NCBI GenBank assembly: GCA_947497495.1
Contig: CANMGT010000001.1
Coordinates: 682,001 to 746,000 of the forward strand
Source of the DNA: an uncultured Lentibacter sp.
GTDB lineage: Bacteria; Pseudomonadota; Alphaproteobacteria; Rhodobacterales; Rhodobacteraceae
Length of the DNA: 64,000 nt
Direction of reading: 5' to 3'
Shown piece by piece: positions 34,423-44,949 of this stretch. The notes under the pieces were generated by a model. That model worked only from the letters and a program-made list of their open reading frames with translations, was not told the DNA's origin and did not search any database. A program made the translations under genes and the position numbers. How positions within the stretch are numbered: position 1 is the first letter of the stretch; each line of letters begins with the position of its first letter.

Positions 34423-37107
34423 ATGCTTGGACTTGGATCAATCGCCAAAAAGGTTTTCGGAACACCGAATGACCGCAAGGTAAAGGCCACGCGGCCTTTG
34501 ATTGAGCAGATTAACGCGCTTGAGCCTGAGTTTGAAAAGCTTTCCGACGCAGAAATTCTCGAGAAAACCAAAGAGCTCTCCAAGCGTGTTCAGGGCGGCG
34601 AAAGCACCGATGATGTTCTGCCGGAAGCCTTTGCAAACTGTCGCGAAGCCGCTAAGCGCGCCCTTGGCTTGCGTGCCTTTGATGTTCAGCTGATGGGCGG
34701 AATTTTCCTGCACCAAGGTAACATTTCTGAAATGAAGACGGGCGAGGGCAAGACGCTTGTCGCAACCTTCCCCGCTTACCTCAATGCCTTGACTGGCAAA
34801 GGTGTGCACGTCGTAACCGTCAACGATTATCTCGCCAAACGCGACGCAGAGTGGATGAGCAACGTTTTCACGGCGCTCGGCATGACGACAGGCGTTATCT
34901 ACCCTCAACAGCCTGAGTCCGAGAAGAGCGAAGCCTACGCCGCCGACATCACCTACGCGACGAACAACGAGCTTGGCTTTGACTATCTGCGCGACAACAT
35001 GAAATCCGAGCTCAGCCAGATCAACCAAAAGGTTCATCACTTCGCGATCGTCGATGAAGTTGACTCGATCCTGATCGACGAAGCTCGCACACCATTGATC
35101 ATTTCCGGCCCAGCCGAAGACCGCTCTGAACTCTATGTCTCGATCGATCAGCTGATCCCTGAATTGACGGAAGAACACTACACGCTCGATGAAAAGACTC
35201 GCAATGTAACCTTCAGCGATGACGGCAATGACTTTCTGGAAACTTTGCTGCGCTCCAGAGGCATCCTGTCAGACGAGCGCAGCCTCTATGACCCTGAAAG
35301 CACCACGATCGTTCACCACGTGAACCAAGGCCTACGGGCGCATAAGCTTTTCACCAAAGACAAAGACTATATCGTGCGCAACGGCGAAGTTGTTCTGATC
35401 GATGAATTCACGGGCCGCATGATGCCTGGCCGCCGGCTTTCGGAAGGCTTGCACCAAGCTATCGAGGCCAAGGAAGGCTGCGATATCCAGCCCGAGAACG
35501 TCACGCTGGCACAAGTCACTTTCCAGAACTACTTCCGCCTCTACGACAAACTCGCAGGCATGACAGGCACAGCCGTAACCGAGGCTGACGAGTTCATGGA
35601 AATCTACGGCCTCGGCGTTGTCGAAGTGCCGACGAACAAGCCAATTGAACGGCAAGATGACGACGATGCCGTCTATCGAACTGCCGCAGAAAAATACGAC
35701 GCCGTGGTTGAAACCATCAAGGAAGCAACAGCCAAGGGGCAGCCTACCCTTGTTGGCACCACGTCAATTGATAAGTCAGAGTTTTTGAGCGAAATGCTTA
35801 CAAAAGCCGGCATCAAACATAACGTTCTGAACGCTCGCCAACACGAGCAAGAAGCCCAGATTATCGCAGACGCGGGCAAGCTCGGTGCCGTTACGATCGC
35901 GACAAACATGGCGGGTCGCGGCACCGACATCAAGCTTGGCGGCAACGTCGAGTTCAAAATCATGGAAGCTATCGCCGCGTCGCCCGATGACGACAACGAA
36001 GAAGTACGCGCCAAGATCGAAGCCGAGCACAAAGAGTGGGAGCAAAAAGTCAAAGACGCAGGCGGACTGTTTGTTCTGGCGACAGAGCGCCATGAAAGCC
36101 GACGGATCGACAACCAGCTGCGCGGCCGCTCAGGCCGTCAGGGGGACCCGGGGCGGTCATCCTTCTTCCTCAGCCTTGACGATGACCTAATGCGCATCTT
36201 CGGCTCTGAGCGGCTTGATAAGGTGCTGAGCACGCTTGGAATGAAAGAAGGCGAAGCGATCATTCACCCGTGGGTGAACAAATCACTTGAGCGCGCACAA
36301 GCCAAAGTGGAAGGCCGCAACTTCGACATTCGAAAACAGCTTTTGAAGTTTGACGATGTTATGAATGAGCAGCGCAAAGTTATCTTCAAACAGCGCCGTG
36401 ACATTATGGAAGCTGCAGATCTTTCCGAGATCACGAAAGATATGCGTGATGAAGTGATCGACGATCTCGTCGAAACCTACATGCCGCCAAAAACATACGC
36501 CGACCAGTGGGACACCGAAGGCCTCTACGCCGCCGTGATCGAAAACCTCGGAATCGACGTTCCAGTGATCGACTGGGCAGCGGAAGAAGGCGTCGACGAT
36601 GACGAAATCGCCGAGCGGCTCGAAGTGGCTTCAAACGAGTTCCTCGACGCCAAAACCGAAGCCTTTGGGCCTGAGACAATGCGCTTGATCGAGAAGCAGA
36701 TTCTTCTGCAAACAATCGATGCAAAGTGGCGCGAACACCTGCTCACGCTTGAGCACCTTCGCTCTGTTGTCAGCTTCCGTGGATACGCGCAACGCGATCC
36801 GCTGAACGAGTACAAGAACGAGGCTTTCCAACTGTTTGAGAGCATGCTGAACGGGTTGCGCGAAGACGTGACTCAACAGCTTGGCCGCGTGCGCCCTCTG
36901 TCTGAGGAAGAGCAGAAGGAAGCTATTGCCGCAGCGATGCAGCAACAGAATGAAGCCGCACAGGCAGCCGCTCCAGCTCCAACCGAGGATGCTCGCGAAG
37001 GCTTTGACGAAAACGATCCGTCAACATGGGGAAACCCTGGCCGCAACGGGCCTTGCCCATGTGGTTCGGGCAAGAAATTCAAGCACTGCCACGGTAAGAT
37101 CGGCTGA
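34423..37107 (+). CDS. secA: Preprotein translocase ATPase SecA
   Basis: Motor ATPase that pushes unfolded preproteins through SecYEG. In order: Walker [13 protein letters not shown]-like [11 protein letters not shown], preprotein cross-linking domain, second nucleotide-binding fold with the [13 protein letters not shown] segment, helical scaffold, and the C-terminal zinc-binding SecB/phospholipid tail [14 protein letters not shown]. At 894 residues it is complete. A linker rich in Gln, Ala and Pro precedes the zinc tail. Two exported-protein genes follow on the same strand. Confidence 0.98.
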   Translation: MLGLGSIAKKVFGTPNDRKVKATRPLIEQINALEPEFEKLSDAEILEKTKELSKRVQGGESTDDVLPEAFANCREAAKRALGLRAFDVQLMGGIFLHQGNISEMKTGEGKTLVATFPAYLNALTGKGVHVVTVNDYLAKRDAEWMSNVFTALGMTTGVIYPQQPESEKSEAYAADITYATNNELGFDYLRDNMKSELSQINQKVHHFAIVDEVDSILIDEARTPLIISGPAEDRSELYVSIDQLIPELTEEHYTLDEKTRNVTFSDDGNDFLETLLRSRGILSDERSLYDPESTTIVHHVNQGLRAHKLFTKDKDYIVRNGEVVLIDEFTGRMMPGRRLSEGLHQAIEAKEGCDIQPENVTLAQVTFQNYFRLYDKLAGMTGTAVTEADEFMEIYGLGVVEVPTNKPIERQDDDDAVYRTAAEKYDAVVETIKEATAKGQPTLVGTTSIDKSEFLSEMLTKAGIKHNVLNARQHEQEAQIIADAGKLGAVTIATNMAGRGTDIKLGGNVEFKIMEAIAASPDDDNEEVRAKIEAEHKEWEQKVKDAGGLFVLATERHESRRIDNQLRGRSGRQGDPGRSSFFLSLDDDLMRIFGSERLDKVLSTLGMKEGEAIIHPWVNKSLERAQAKVEGRNFDIRKQLLKFDDVMNEQRKVIFKQRRDIMEAADLSEITKDMRDEVIDDLVETYMPPKTYADQWDTEGLYAAVIENLGIDVPVIDWAAEEGVDDDEIAERLEVASNEFLDAKTEAFGPETMRLIEKQILLQTIDAKWREHLLTLEHLRSVVSFRGYAQRDPLNEYKNEAFQLFESMLNGLREDVTQQLGRVRPLSEEEQKEAIAAAMQQQNEAAQAAAPAPTEDAREGFDENDPSTWGNPGRNGPCPCGSGKKFKHCHGKIG

Positions 37108-37208
37108 GGCCACTACACAAAATTGCCAGATAGACTCCGCGGTTTTGCCTTAGCGCTGCCCGAATTGTCACCGATATTTTAGCTGAACCCTTTCGAGTGG
37201 AGGCTAAA

Positions 37209-38150
37209 ATGCCGGACATCAAAAGATACGGAATCGCGGGCGCGACGATGGCGACCATTTTGCTGACGGGCCAAGTCATGCAAATGACGTCGAGCAATAA
37301 AAGCGCAAAAGTCGCCGAAATTCAGGCGATGGCCTTGCCCGTTGAGATCTCTGACATCAAATTGACGGCGTCTGATAGCAGTGCGGCCGAGCCTGTTGTT
37401 ACGGCTCTGCTCACCGAAGACAACTCGCTGCAAAGGCCTTCCTCGCTCGACAAACCAAGTGTTACTGACTCTTGCGGAATTGCCATGACAGCCGAGCCCA
37501 AGGCCGCTGCTCTTGTCGCCCTTGAGGTCAACGCACCGTGTCTCCCGAACGAGCGCGTTGTCATTCATCATAACGGTATGATGTTCGCAGAGGTAACCGA
37601 TGCAAACGGCGTTCTGCAAACAACAGTCCCAGCACTGGCGGAAGCGGCGGTATTTATCGCATCTTTTGCGAGCGGAGACGGAACCGTGGCGAATGCGACT
37701 GTAGAATCACTCAAGTTTTATGACCGTGCCGTTGTCCAGACACAGGGCACAACCGGCATCAGCCTGCATGCACGTGAATACGATGCAAACTACGGCGAAG
37801 ATGGCCACATTTGGAACGGCAGCCCCGGTTCGATCGCCGATGCAGCAACCGGAGATGGTGGCTTTGTGATACAGCTTGGGGATGCCTCTCTACAGAACCC
37901 ATTGGTTGCCGAAATCTACACTTTCCCAACGGCGTTGGCTAAAGATGCAGGTGAAGTTATCTTGAGTGTTGATATTGAGATCAATACCGAAAACTGCGCG
38001 CGGGATATCGAGGCACAGACTATTCAAACAAGCGCCGCTGGCCGTGTGAAAGTTCAAAATTTGGATATGTCGATGCCAGAATGTTCGATTGTCGGCGACT
38101 TTCTGGTGTTGAATAATCTCGTCAATGACTTGAAGGTAGCCTCAAACTAA
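37209..38150 (+). CDS. Uncharacterised exported or membrane-anchored protein downstream of secA
   Basis: A 313-residue protein I do not recognise. It begins with a short charged stretch and a hydrophobic segment GIAGATMATILLTGQVMQM that is a signal peptide or anchor. The rest is acidic and beta-rich in appearance, with cysteines in SCGIAM, APCLP, ENCARD and PECSIV that could form two disulfides in the periplasm. Homologues are, as I recall, found beside secA in Roseobacter-group genomes and carry a misleading 'translocase' label; nothing in the sequence resembles a translocase. GGAGG lies 6 bases before the ATG. The substrate-binding/OmpA fusion gene follows 21 bases later. Confidence 0.7.
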   Translation: MPDIKRYGIAGATMATILLTGQVMQMTSSNKSAKVAEIQAMALPVEISDIKLTASDSSAAEPVVTALLTEDNSLQRPSSLDKPSVTDSCGIAMTAEPKAAALVALEVNAPCLPNERVVIHHNGMMFAEVTDANGVLQTTVPALAEAAVFIASFASGDGTVANATVESLKFYDRAVVQTQGTTGISLHAREYDANYGEDGHIWNGSPGSIADAATGDGGFVIQLGDASLQNPLVAEIYTFPTALAKDAGEVILSVDIEINTENCARDIEAQTIQTSAAGRVKVQNLDMSMPECSIVGDFLVLNNLVNDLKVASN

Positions 38151-38171
38151 TCCTGGATTGGCGAGGCAACC

Positions 38172-39734
38172 TTGAAGCTACTATTGCACGCAGCAGCGTT
38201 CGCTTTTGCCGCGCTATTTTTCAGCACGAATATGCTGCTTGCTCAGGATGTCTTCCTGACCTCTCGCGACAAATCCGTTGAGATTGATGGCACCCTTTTG
38301 GGCTTTGATGGCCAGTTCTATCGCGTTCAAACCGAATACGGAGAACTCACGATTGATGGCTCAGGAGTTGACTGTAGCGGCCCTGGTTGCCCAAACCTTG
38401 CTTCATATGTCGCAGAGCTGGTTTTCTCGGGAGCACCCGAAATTGGCAAAGCACTTTTGCCCGCGCTGATCGAGTCTTTTTCCTATGAAAACAACTATAA
38501 AGCCGAAAAATCACAGATTGCAGACGAGCGAATTACCTACACGCTTTCAGAGCGGATATCGGGCGATAAGCTCGCCATATTCCACCTTAACCTGACAACA
38601 AGTGGCGAAGCCTTCGCTGACTTACTCGCCGATCAAGCCGATATCGTCATGTCACTCAGGGAGATAAGCAAAGCCGAGCGGAAGCTAGCGCGTGAGGCAG
38701 GCATGGGTGATTTGACAGCGAAAGGGCGCGCGCGCGTTTTGGCGCTGGATGCTTTGGTTGCCATTGTTTCAAGTCAAAACCCCTTGAATGAGATCAGCCT
38801 CCCTGCGCTTTCACAAATCTTCTCGGGCGAGCTAAACGACTGGAGCAGGTTTGGCACGCACAAGGCTGAAATTACGCCCTACTTGCGCGAAACCGACGCG
38901 GGCCCGGGGCAAGCAGCCTTGCAGCGGCTGCTCCGTCGCGAGAATGTAGAACCCGCCAAGCAAACCCGTTTTGCCACGCAGGATTTTGATCTTTCAATGC
39001 GTGTTTCCAGCGATCCTTTTGGCATTGGCCTCGTGAGCCGTGCAAGCACTTCGGACGCCAAAACACTCACATTAACAGGGAGTTGTGGGCGATCACTGCG
39101 AGCAACCCGGCGCAATATCAAAACGGAAGACTACCCGTTAACCGCGCCTATGTTTCTTTATCTGCCAGCGCGTAGGTTGCCAAAAATTGCACGTGAATTC
39201 CTAGCATACACGCGCAGCCCGGCTGCTCAGATCGTCATACGGCGGGCTGGTTTTGTTGATCAGGCACCTGAGGAGATATCCATAGATTCACAAGGTGATA
39301 GGATCGCCAACGCCGTAAGGGCCACCGGAGAAGAGCTTTCTCTCGAAACTTTGCGCACCATGGTGACCACCCTCAGCAGCATGAAACGGCTGACAACCTC
39401 GTTTCGGTTTGAAACCGGTTCTATCCGTCTTGATGCCCAATCTCGCTCCAACGTCGAGCAGCTGGCGCGGGCTCTTGAAGCGGGGATATATGATGGCAGA
39501 GAGCTTGTTTTTATAGGCTTTAGTGATGGTCAAGGCGCGGCGAATGCCAATCTTGAGATATCTCGCAGACGCGCAGCCGTGGTGAAAAACGCGGTAGTAA
39601 AATCCGCCGAAACGGCTGATTTCACGCAGCTGACAGTTGGAGTCGACGCCTATGGAGAAGCGCTGCCGATGGCCTGTGATGATACCGAGTGGGGCAGGCA
39701 AGTGAACCGCCGTGTGGAAGTTTGGCTGCGCTAA
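38172..39734 (+). CDS. Phosphate-binding-protein-like domain fused to OmpA-type domain
   Basis: A 520-residue exported protein. A signal peptide ends NMLLAQD. Residues from about 70 to 360 look like a PstS-type periplasmic binding protein ([20 protein letters not shown] is the phosphate-binding-family signature). The last 120 residues are an OmpA C-terminal domain that binds peptidoglycan ([46 protein letters not shown]-like [20 protein letters not shown]). The protein would hold a small-molecule or anion-binding domain at the cell wall. No ABC transporter partner is adjacent. The TTG start has GAGG 5 bases upstream. Confidence 0.85.
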   Translation: MKLLLHAAAFAFAALFFSTNMLLAQDVFLTSRDKSVEIDGTLLGFDGQFYRVQTEYGELTIDGSGVDCSGPGCPNLASYVAELVFSGAPEIGKALLPALIESFSYENNYKAEKSQIADERITYTLSERISGDKLAIFHLNLTTSGEAFADLLADQADIVMSLREISKAERKLAREAGMGDLTAKGRARVLALDALVAIVSSQNPLNEISLPALSQIFSGELNDWSRFGTHKAEITPYLRETDAGPGQAALQRLLRRENVEPAKQTRFATQDFDLSMRVSSDPFGIGLVSRASTSDAKTLTLTGSCGRSLRATRRNIKTEDYPLTAPMFLYLPARRLPKIAREFLAYTRSPAAQIVIRRAGFVDQAPEEISIDSQGDRIANAVRATGEELSLETLRTMVTTLSSMKRLTTSFRFETGSIRLDAQSRSNVEQLARALEAGIYDGRELVFIGFSDGQGAANANLEISRRRAAVVKNAVVKSAETADFTQLTVGVDAYGEALPMACDDTEWGRQVNRRVEVWLR

Positions 39735-40516
39735 AGATAGCCCTCAGACCGAAAGCTGAGTTCGCGCGATTTGCCGATGATCAGATGATCATGCACCGTC
39801 ACGCCAAGGGCCTGCGCCGCGACGCTGATTTGCTCTGTCATACTGATGTCTTCTTGCGACGGTGTCGGGTCTCCAGATGGGTGATTATGTACTAAAATCA
39901 ATGCACTAGCGTTCAGCTCAAGCGCACGCTTCACAACCTCGCGGGGGTAAACCGGCACATGGTCAACCGTGCCTTTTGCCTGTGCCTCATCAGCGATGAG
40001 GGTGTTCTTGCGGTCAAGAAACAGGATACGGAACTGCTCGGTTTCTCGGTGTGCCATCGCAGTATGACAATAGTCGATCAACGCGTCCCAACTGGACACA
40101 ACAGGGCGTTGGATTACGCGCGAACGGGCAAGCCGCTGAGCTGTTGCCGCGACGATTTTCAACTCGCAGATCACAGCGTCGCCAACGCCACTCACCTCGC
40201 GCAAACGCTCAGCGGGAGAGGTAATTACACCGTTGAAATCACCGAATTTTTCGAGAAGTTCGCGCGCAAGAGGCTTGACGTCACGGCGTGGAATGGCCCG
40301 GAACAACACCAACTCAAGAAGCTCATAGTCAGGCATCGCATCAGCGCCGCCGACAAGGAAACGCTCTCGCAAGCGCTTGCGATGATCCGCAATATAGGAA
40401 GGAAGTTTTCCCGCCGGCAGCGCCGGAGTGATCCGGACTTCGTCACTCTCGAAGAGGGACAAAGGCGCTTCTGCAAAATGTGGGTTCTGAGACATGCTCT
40501 GAGGGTGCTGAATCAT
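39731..40516 (-). CDS. radC: RadC-family JAB/MPN protein
   Basis: A 261-residue RadC homologue. The N-terminal helix-hairpin-helix part ([23 protein letters not shown]) is followed by the MPN domain with the JAMM metal motif [14 protein letters not shown] near the C-terminus. Despite the old name, a DNA-repair role is doubtful; members are often linked to mobile DNA and replication. The start is uncertain: I used the ATG giving MIQHPQS, with a GTG 45 bases upstream and an ATG 21 bases downstream as alternatives, none with a ribosome-binding site. One TGCA element lies upstream. Confidence 0.88.
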   Translation of the reverse strand: MIQHPQSMSQNPHFAEAPLSLFESDEVRITPALPAGKLPSYIADHRKRLRERFLVGGADAMPDYELLELVLFRAIPRRDVKPLARELLEKFGDFNGVITSPAERLREVSGVGDAVICELKIVAATAQRLARSRVIQRPVVSSWDALIDYCHTAMAHRETEQFRILFLDRKNTLIADEAQAKGTVDHVPVYPREVVKRALELNASALILVHNHPSGDPTPSQEDISMTEQISVAAQALGVTVHDHLIIGKSRELSFRSEGYL

Positions 40517-40575
40517 CGTGAATAATTGGTTAATTTCAACTTCGTTTACGAAGCGACTCACCCAGGAAACAGCGG

Positions 40576-40629
40576 TGCCTACGGTATGCAGCTATGCGTG
40601 CAGCTTTCCGTGCATAACGCGTGCATACG
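40576..40629 (+). repeat. 54-bp TGCA element, copy 2
   Basis: Begins TGCCTACGG and ends GCGTGCATACG with TGCA cores at element positions 12, 24, 36 and 47. The match to copy 3 (63548-63601) extends six bases upstream to CAGC and is 52 of 60. It lies between the dnaJ terminator and radC, in the opposite orientation to both genes. Confidence 0.88.
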
Positions 40630-40687
40630 TTTTTGGCCCCCGCCAGAAACCGCCAATTGTGAACAGAGCGCACGGTGTTTCTTAACC

Positions 40688-40722
40688 AAAAAGAAAGGGC
40701 GCCCTGTTAAGCGCGCCCTTTC
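40688..40722 (-). terminator. Intrinsic terminator of dnaJ
   Basis: GAAAGGGCGC and GCGCCCTTTC form a perfect 10-bp stem; on the minus strand it is followed by TTCTTTTTGG. It begins 23 bases after the dnaJ stop. Confidence 0.85.
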
Positions 40723-40744
40723 AAAGTCCTACTGAGTCGAAACC

Positions 40745-41899
40745 TCAGCCCTTCATCGAATCCCAAAAGCCTTTGACCGACTTGAAGAAGCTCGAGCTTT
40801 CAGGGTTGTTGTCTTCGGAGAGATCAACGAACTCCTTGAGCAGCTCTTTTTGCTTTGACGTCAGGTTGACGGGCGTTTCGACGGCCAGTTCGATGAACAT
40901 GTCGCCCGAGCCGCCGCCGCGCAGGGCTGGCATGCCTTTTGAGCGCAGGCGCATCTGGCGGCCTGATTGTGAGCCCGCGGGGATTTTTACGCGCGAGCGG
41001 CCACCGTCGATTGTTGGCACTTCGATGTCACCGCCAAGAGCGGCCGAGGCCATGCTAACGGGCACCCGACAGTAGAGGTTGACGTTTTCACGCTCAAAAA
41101 TCTTGTGCGGTTCAACTTCGATGAAGATATACAAGTCGCCCGTCGGGCCACCGCGCATTCCGGCTTCGCCTTCACCCGCAAGGCGAATGCGCGTGCCGGT
41201 TTCGACACCTGCAGGAATGTTGACAGCAAGCGAGCGGTCTTTGTGAATACGCCCTTGGCCACCGCATTTCTTGCAGGGGTCTTTTATTGTTTGGCCGAGG
41301 CCCGAGCAAGTTGGACAGGTGCGCTCAACGGTGAAGAAACCCTGCTGCGCGCGCACTTTGCCCATGCCTGAACATGTCGGGCAGGTTGTCGGCTCGGAGC
41401 CGCCTTCCGCGCCCGTTCCGTTGCAACCGTCGCAAGCGACAGACGTGGGAACGGAGATGGTTTTTTGCAGGCCTGAGAAGGCCTCTTCCAGCGAGATACG
41501 CAGATTGTAGCGCAGATCAGCGCCGCGCGAGGCCCTTGGGCCGCCGCCGCCACGCTGGCCACCCATAAAGTCACCAAAGAGGTCATCAAACACGTCGGAG
41601 AAGGCTGACGAGAAGTCGCCCTGCCCGCCACCAAAGCCGCCGCCTGGCCGGCCGCCGCCGCCGCCCATGCCGCCTTCAAAGGCTGCGTGGCCGTAACGAT
41701 CGTAGGCTGCTTTCTTGTCGGCGTCTTTGAGCACCTCGTAAGCTTCGCCCGCCTCTTTGAATTGGGCTTCAGCGTCGGGGTTGCCGGAGTTGCTGTCTGG
41801 GTGCAGCTCTTTCGCCTTCTTGCGATAGGCTTTTTTAATTTCGTCAGCGCTCGCGCCTTTGGCGATGCCGAGTGTCTCGTAATAGTCGCGTTTAGCCAT
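40745..41899 (-). CDS. dnaJ: Co-chaperone DnaJ (Hsp40)
   Basis: Stimulates DnaK ATPase and hands over substrates. The J domain has the HPD tripeptide at residues 33-35, followed by a Gly-rich linker, then four CxxCxGxG zinc repeats ([32 protein letters not shown]) and the C-terminal substrate domains. At 384 residues it is a full type I protein. It lies 80 bases after dnaK with a GC-rich hairpin between, so expression may be stepped down relative to dnaK. Confidence 0.97.
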   Translation of the reverse strand: MAKRDYYETLGIAKGASADEIKKAYRKKAKELHPDSNSGNPDAEAQFKEAGEAYEVLKDADKKAAYDRYGHAAFEGGMGGGGGRPGGGFGGGQGDFSSAFSDVFDDLFGDFMGGQRGGGGPRASRGADLRYNLRISLEEAFSGLQKTISVPTSVACDGCNGTGAEGGSEPTTCPTCSGMGKVRAQQGFFTVERTCPTCSGLGQTIKDPCKKCGGQGRIHKDRSLAVNIPAGVETGTRIRLAGEGEAGMRGGPTGDLYIFIEVEPHKIFERENVNLYCRVPVSMASAALGGDIEVPTIDGGRSRVKIPAGSQSGRQMRLRSKGMPALRGGGSGDMFIELAVETPVNLTSKQKELLKEFVDLSEDNNPESSSFFKSVKGFWDSMKG

Positions 41900-41926
41900 G
41901 GGTCATTACCCTTTCTGAAACCAAGC

Positions 41927-41955
41927 GGGGCCAGCCCGACACGCGGGCCGGCCCC
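41927..41955 (-). terminator. Hairpin between dnaK and dnaJ
   Basis: GGGGCCGGCCCG pairs with CGGGCTGGCCCC (one G-U) around a 5-base loop on the minus strand. No T-run follows. It may act as a partial terminator or protect the 3' end of a dnaK-only mRNA. Confidence 0.55.
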
Positions 41956-41979
41956 TTTATCAGTTTCGTAGGCAGCTGC

Positions 41980-43890
41980 TTAGCTGCGCTTTTCGTCGCC
42001 AAGATCTTCGAAGTCGGCATCGACGATATCGTCGTCGCCTGCTTCGTCGGCGGCAGTCGGCGCATCTTCTCCCTCTTCAGCCTGCGCTTTGTAGATCGCT
42101 TCACCCAGTTTCATCGCACATTCTGTGACGTTCTGGATGCCAGACTTGATCTTCTCGGCGCTCGCGTCTTCATTTTCGAGGTCGTCCCGCAGGGCGGCAA
42201 CAGCAAGTTCGATCGCTTCGACAGTCGTCGGGTCAACCTTGTCAGAGTGCTCTTCAACCGACTTCTCAGTCGAGTGGATGAGGCTCTCGGCCTGGTTGCG
42301 CGCTTCGACTTGCTCTTTACGCTCTTTATCGGCTTCGGCGTTTTCTTCGGCGTCTTTGACCATTTGGTCGATGTCAGCGTCTGAAAGGCCACCCGAGGCC
42401 TGGATCGTGATCTTCTGCTCTTTGCCAGTGCCTTTGTCCATCGCGCCAACCGCAACGATACCGTTCGCATCGATGTCAAACGTGACTTCAATTTGCGGCA
42501 TGCCGCGCGGTGCTGGTGGGATGTTTTCAAGGTTGAACTGGCCAAGCATCTTGTTGTCAGCCGCCATCTCACGCTCACCCTGGAAGACACGGATTGTCAC
42601 CGCATTCTGGTGGTCTTCCGCTGTCGAGAAGATCTGAGACTTCTTCGTCGGGATGGTTGTGTTGCGATCGATCAGGCGGGTGAAAACACCGCCGAGCGTT
42701 TCGATACCGAGTGACAGAGGCGTCACGTCAAGCAGGACGACGTCTTTCACGTCGCCTTGAAGAACACCCGCTTGAATGGCTGCGCCCATGGCAACGACTT
42801 CATCAGGGTTAACGCCTTTGTGCGGCTCTTTACCGAAGAACTTTGTCACTTCTTCGATAACCTTCGGCATACGCGTCATACCACCGACGAGAACAACTTC
42901 GTCGATGTCGCCTGTTGTCAGGCCAGCATCTTTTAGCGCTGCGGCACATGGCTTGAGCGAGTTCTTGATCAGGTCGCCAACAAGGCTTTCAAGCTTGGCG
43001 CGTGTCAGCTTGAGAACCATGTGAAGCGGCTGGCCGTCTTTGCCCATCGAGATAAACGGTTGGTTGATCTCGGTCTGGCTTGAGGACGAAAGCTCGATCT
43101 TGGCTTTCTCGGCGGCTTCCTTGAGCCGCTGAAGAGCCATCTTGTCTTGCGTCAGGTCAACGCCGTTCTCTTTTTTGAACTCGTCTGCAAGGTAGTTGAC
43201 GATGCGCATGTCAAAGTCTTCACCGCCGAGGAAGGTGTCGCCGTTTGTTGACTTCACTTCAAAGAGGCCATCGTCGATTTCGAGGATGGTTACGTCGAAG
43301 GTACCGCCGCCAAGGTCATAGACCGCGATGGTTTGTGTTTCTTCCTTGTCGAGGCCGTAAGCCAAGGCAGCCGCTGTCGGCTCGTTGATGATGCGCAGCA
43401 CTTCGAGGCCAGCGATTTTGCCGGCGTCTTTTGTGGCTTGGCGCTGAGCGTCGTTGAAGTAAGCAGGCACGGTGATAACCGCTTGCGTGACTTCTTCGCC
43501 GAGGTAGCTTTCGGCTGTTTCTTTCATCTTGCCAAGAATGAAGGCTGACAGTTGCGAAGGAGAATACTTCTCGCCGCGGGCTTCAACCCACGCGTCGCCA
43601 TTGCCGCCGTCGATAACGTTGAATGGCATGTTCTTCTTATCTTTGGCGAGGTCTTTGTCGTCGTTGCGACGGCCAATAAGACGCTTCACACCAAAGATAG
43701 TGTTTTCAGGGTTTGTCACCGCTTGGCGCTTGGCCGACTGGCCGACAAGGCGCTCATCTTCGGTGAAGGCAACGATCGAAGGCGTGGTGCGGGCACCTTC
43801 GCTGTTTTCGATCACGCGGGCGGCAGAGCCATCCATGATGGCGATACATGAGTTTGTTGTACCGAGGTCGATACCGATAACTTTAGACAT
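41980..43890 (-). CDS. dnaK: Chaperone DnaK (Hsp70)
   Basis: ATP-driven chaperone for protein folding and heat-shock response. The ATPase domain starts with [10 protein letters not shown] (residues 5-14) and contains [13 protein letters not shown] and [11 protein letters not shown]; the substrate domain begins around [14 protein letters not shown]; the acidic tail ends [17 protein letters not shown]. At 636 residues it is complete. GAAGG lies 8 bases before the ATG. A heat-shock-type promoter is visible upstream. Confidence 0.98.
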   Translation of the reverse strand: MSKVIGIDLGTTNSCIAIMDGSAARVIENSEGARTTPSIVAFTEDERLVGQSAKRQAVTNPENTIFGVKRLIGRRNDDKDLAKDKKNMPFNVIDGGNGDAWVEARGEKYSPSQLSAFILGKMKETAESYLGEEVTQAVITVPAYFNDAQRQATKDAGKIAGLEVLRIINEPTAAALAYGLDKEETQTIAVYDLGGGTFDVTILEIDDGLFEVKSTNGDTFLGGEDFDMRIVNYLADEFKKENGVDLTQDKMALQRLKEAAEKAKIELSSSSQTEINQPFISMGKDGQPLHMVLKLTRAKLESLVGDLIKNSLKPCAAALKDAGLTTGDIDEVVLVGGMTRMPKVIEEVTKFFGKEPHKGVNPDEVVAMGAAIQAGVLQGDVKDVVLLDVTPLSLGIETLGGVFTRLIDRNTTIPTKKSQIFSTAEDHQNAVTIRVFQGEREMAADNKMLGQFNLENIPPAPRGMPQIEVTFDIDANGIVAVGAMDKGTGKEQKITIQASGGLSDADIDQMVKDAEENAEADKERKEQVEARNQAESLIHSTEKSVEEHSDKVDPTTVEAIELAVAALRDDLENEDASAEKIKSGIQNVTECAMKLGEAIYKAQAEEGEDAPTAADEAGDDDIVDADFEDLGDEKRS

Positions 43891-44000
43891 AAGAAATCCC
43901 TTCTTGCGTTAAGGCGATGTTACGAGGATCAGACCCGTTATGGCATCTGCCCCGATCATTTACTCAGCCCGGCTTTTGCCGTGCTAAGCGCTTCGATGGG

Positions 44001-44030
44001 TATATAGTGAGCGCAAATTGCCCCTGCAAG
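44001..44030 (-). promoter_or_regulatory. RpoH-type promoter of dnaK
   Basis: On the minus strand CTTGCA (44030-44025) and TATATA preceded by C (44006-44001) are 18 bases apart. CTTG with a C-TATA -10 is the form seen at alphaproteobacterial sigma-32 promoters. The leader to dnaK would be about 105 bases. Confidence 0.55.
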
Positions 44031-44090
44031 CACCGTAAGGGCAAGGATTTGGCAAATTCGCGGGTTTTTAGCGCAAAAGAGGAAATAGCT

Positions 44091-44702
44091 ATGAATCTTG
44101 AGCAAAAAGTTAACCTCAACGGGGCCGATATCTATCTTGATGCGCTTGATCTGAACGCACAGCACGCTTTGGTGGCTGACATTCGCGAAATTGCGCGCGA
44201 AGCCCCGCTGTTTTCGCCCGAGACGCGCTTTGGCAAAAAGATGAGCGTGCGGATGACATCGGCAGGCCAGTTTGGCTGGGTCTCGGATGCACAGGGTTAC
44301 CGCTACGAGCCGCAGCACCCGAGAGGTGTAGCTTGGCCCGCCATTCCGCAATGCCTGCTCGACATCTGGCAAGCCGTCGCGCCCGACGCGCGTGAGCCGG
44401 AATGCGCGCTGGTAAACTTCTACGGTGAAGGCGCGCGTATGGGGCTGCATCAGGACAATGACGAAGCCGACTTTAGCCAGCCTGTTGTCTCTGTCAGCCT
44501 TGGTGACGAAGGGCTGTTTCGCGTTGGCGGCGCCGAGCGCGGCGGCAAGACAGCCTCGCACTGGCTGCGCTCGGGCGATGTTGTTGTTCTGGGCGGAGAG
44601 GCGCGGCTGGCCTATCACGGGGTTGACCGCATCAAGTTTGGTTCGAGTACGCTGCTGTCTGACGGCGGGCGCATCAATGTGACGATGCGGGTTGTTACCT
44701 GA
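44091..44702 (+). CDS. alkB: AlkB-type alpha-ketoglutarate-dependent dioxygenase
   Basis: Fe(II)/2-oxoglutarate dioxygenase of 203 residues that reverses alkylation of DNA or RNA bases. The iron ligands H120, D122 (HQDND) and H176 and the 2-oxoglutarate arginines R194 and R200 are all in place, as is the substrate-lid segment MTSAGQFGWVSDAQGYRYEP. I chose the ATG preceded by AGAGGAAA; longer upstream reading has no start signal. It is divergent from dnaK and a single-gene unit; no ada gene is near, so adaptive-response control is not evident. Confidence 0.92.
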   Translation: MNLEQKVNLNGADIYLDALDLNAQHALVADIREIAREAPLFSPETRFGKKMSVRMTSAGQFGWVSDAQGYRYEPQHPRGVAWPAIPQCLLDIWQAVAPDAREPECALVNFYGEGARMGLHQDNDEADFSQPVVSVSLGDEGLFRVGGAERGGKTASHWLRSGDVVVLGGEARLAYHGVDRIKFGSSTLLSDGGRINVTMRVVT

Positions 44703-44747
44703 GCCGTTCCAGCCGCTAAGTTAGTGCTGCCGCTCGAAAAGACGCGC

Positions 44748-44776
44748 ATCGCCAGACCCTGGGGTGGCGATCTGGC
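44748..44776 (+). other. Alternative hairpins in the alkB 3' region
   Basis: ATCGCCA can pair with TGGCGAT, or GCCAGA with TCTGGC; the two are mutually exclusive. This lies in the 247-base gap between alkB and the convergent SH3 gene. The rest of that gap holds no gene I can support. Confidence 0.3.
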
Positions 44777-44949
44777 ATTGGTTCGGTTCACTTAATGCTG
44801 GCCAAGAGCTTCCTCGCTCAGAGGTCTGTGCTTGCGGCCACCAAATCACCAGCCCGCTGGACGGTCTGGCGATGCACGGCGCCTTCGGCTTGATCCAAGC
44901 CTTTCATGAGGGGTCTCTTTGATATCAGCGGACGACAAAACTTCGCTTA

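Noticed and set aside
40576..40629. TGCA element as a DnaA-box cluster (TTATGCACG resembles TTATCCACA)
   Set aside because: Only one of four units resembles the box, the invariant core is TGCA, and copies are scattered over 53 kb rather than at one origin.
44790..44910. 29-codon reading frame on the minus strand after the SH3 gene (begins MKGLDQAEGAVHRQ)
   Set aside because: No convincing ribosome-binding site or recognisable relative; too short to support.
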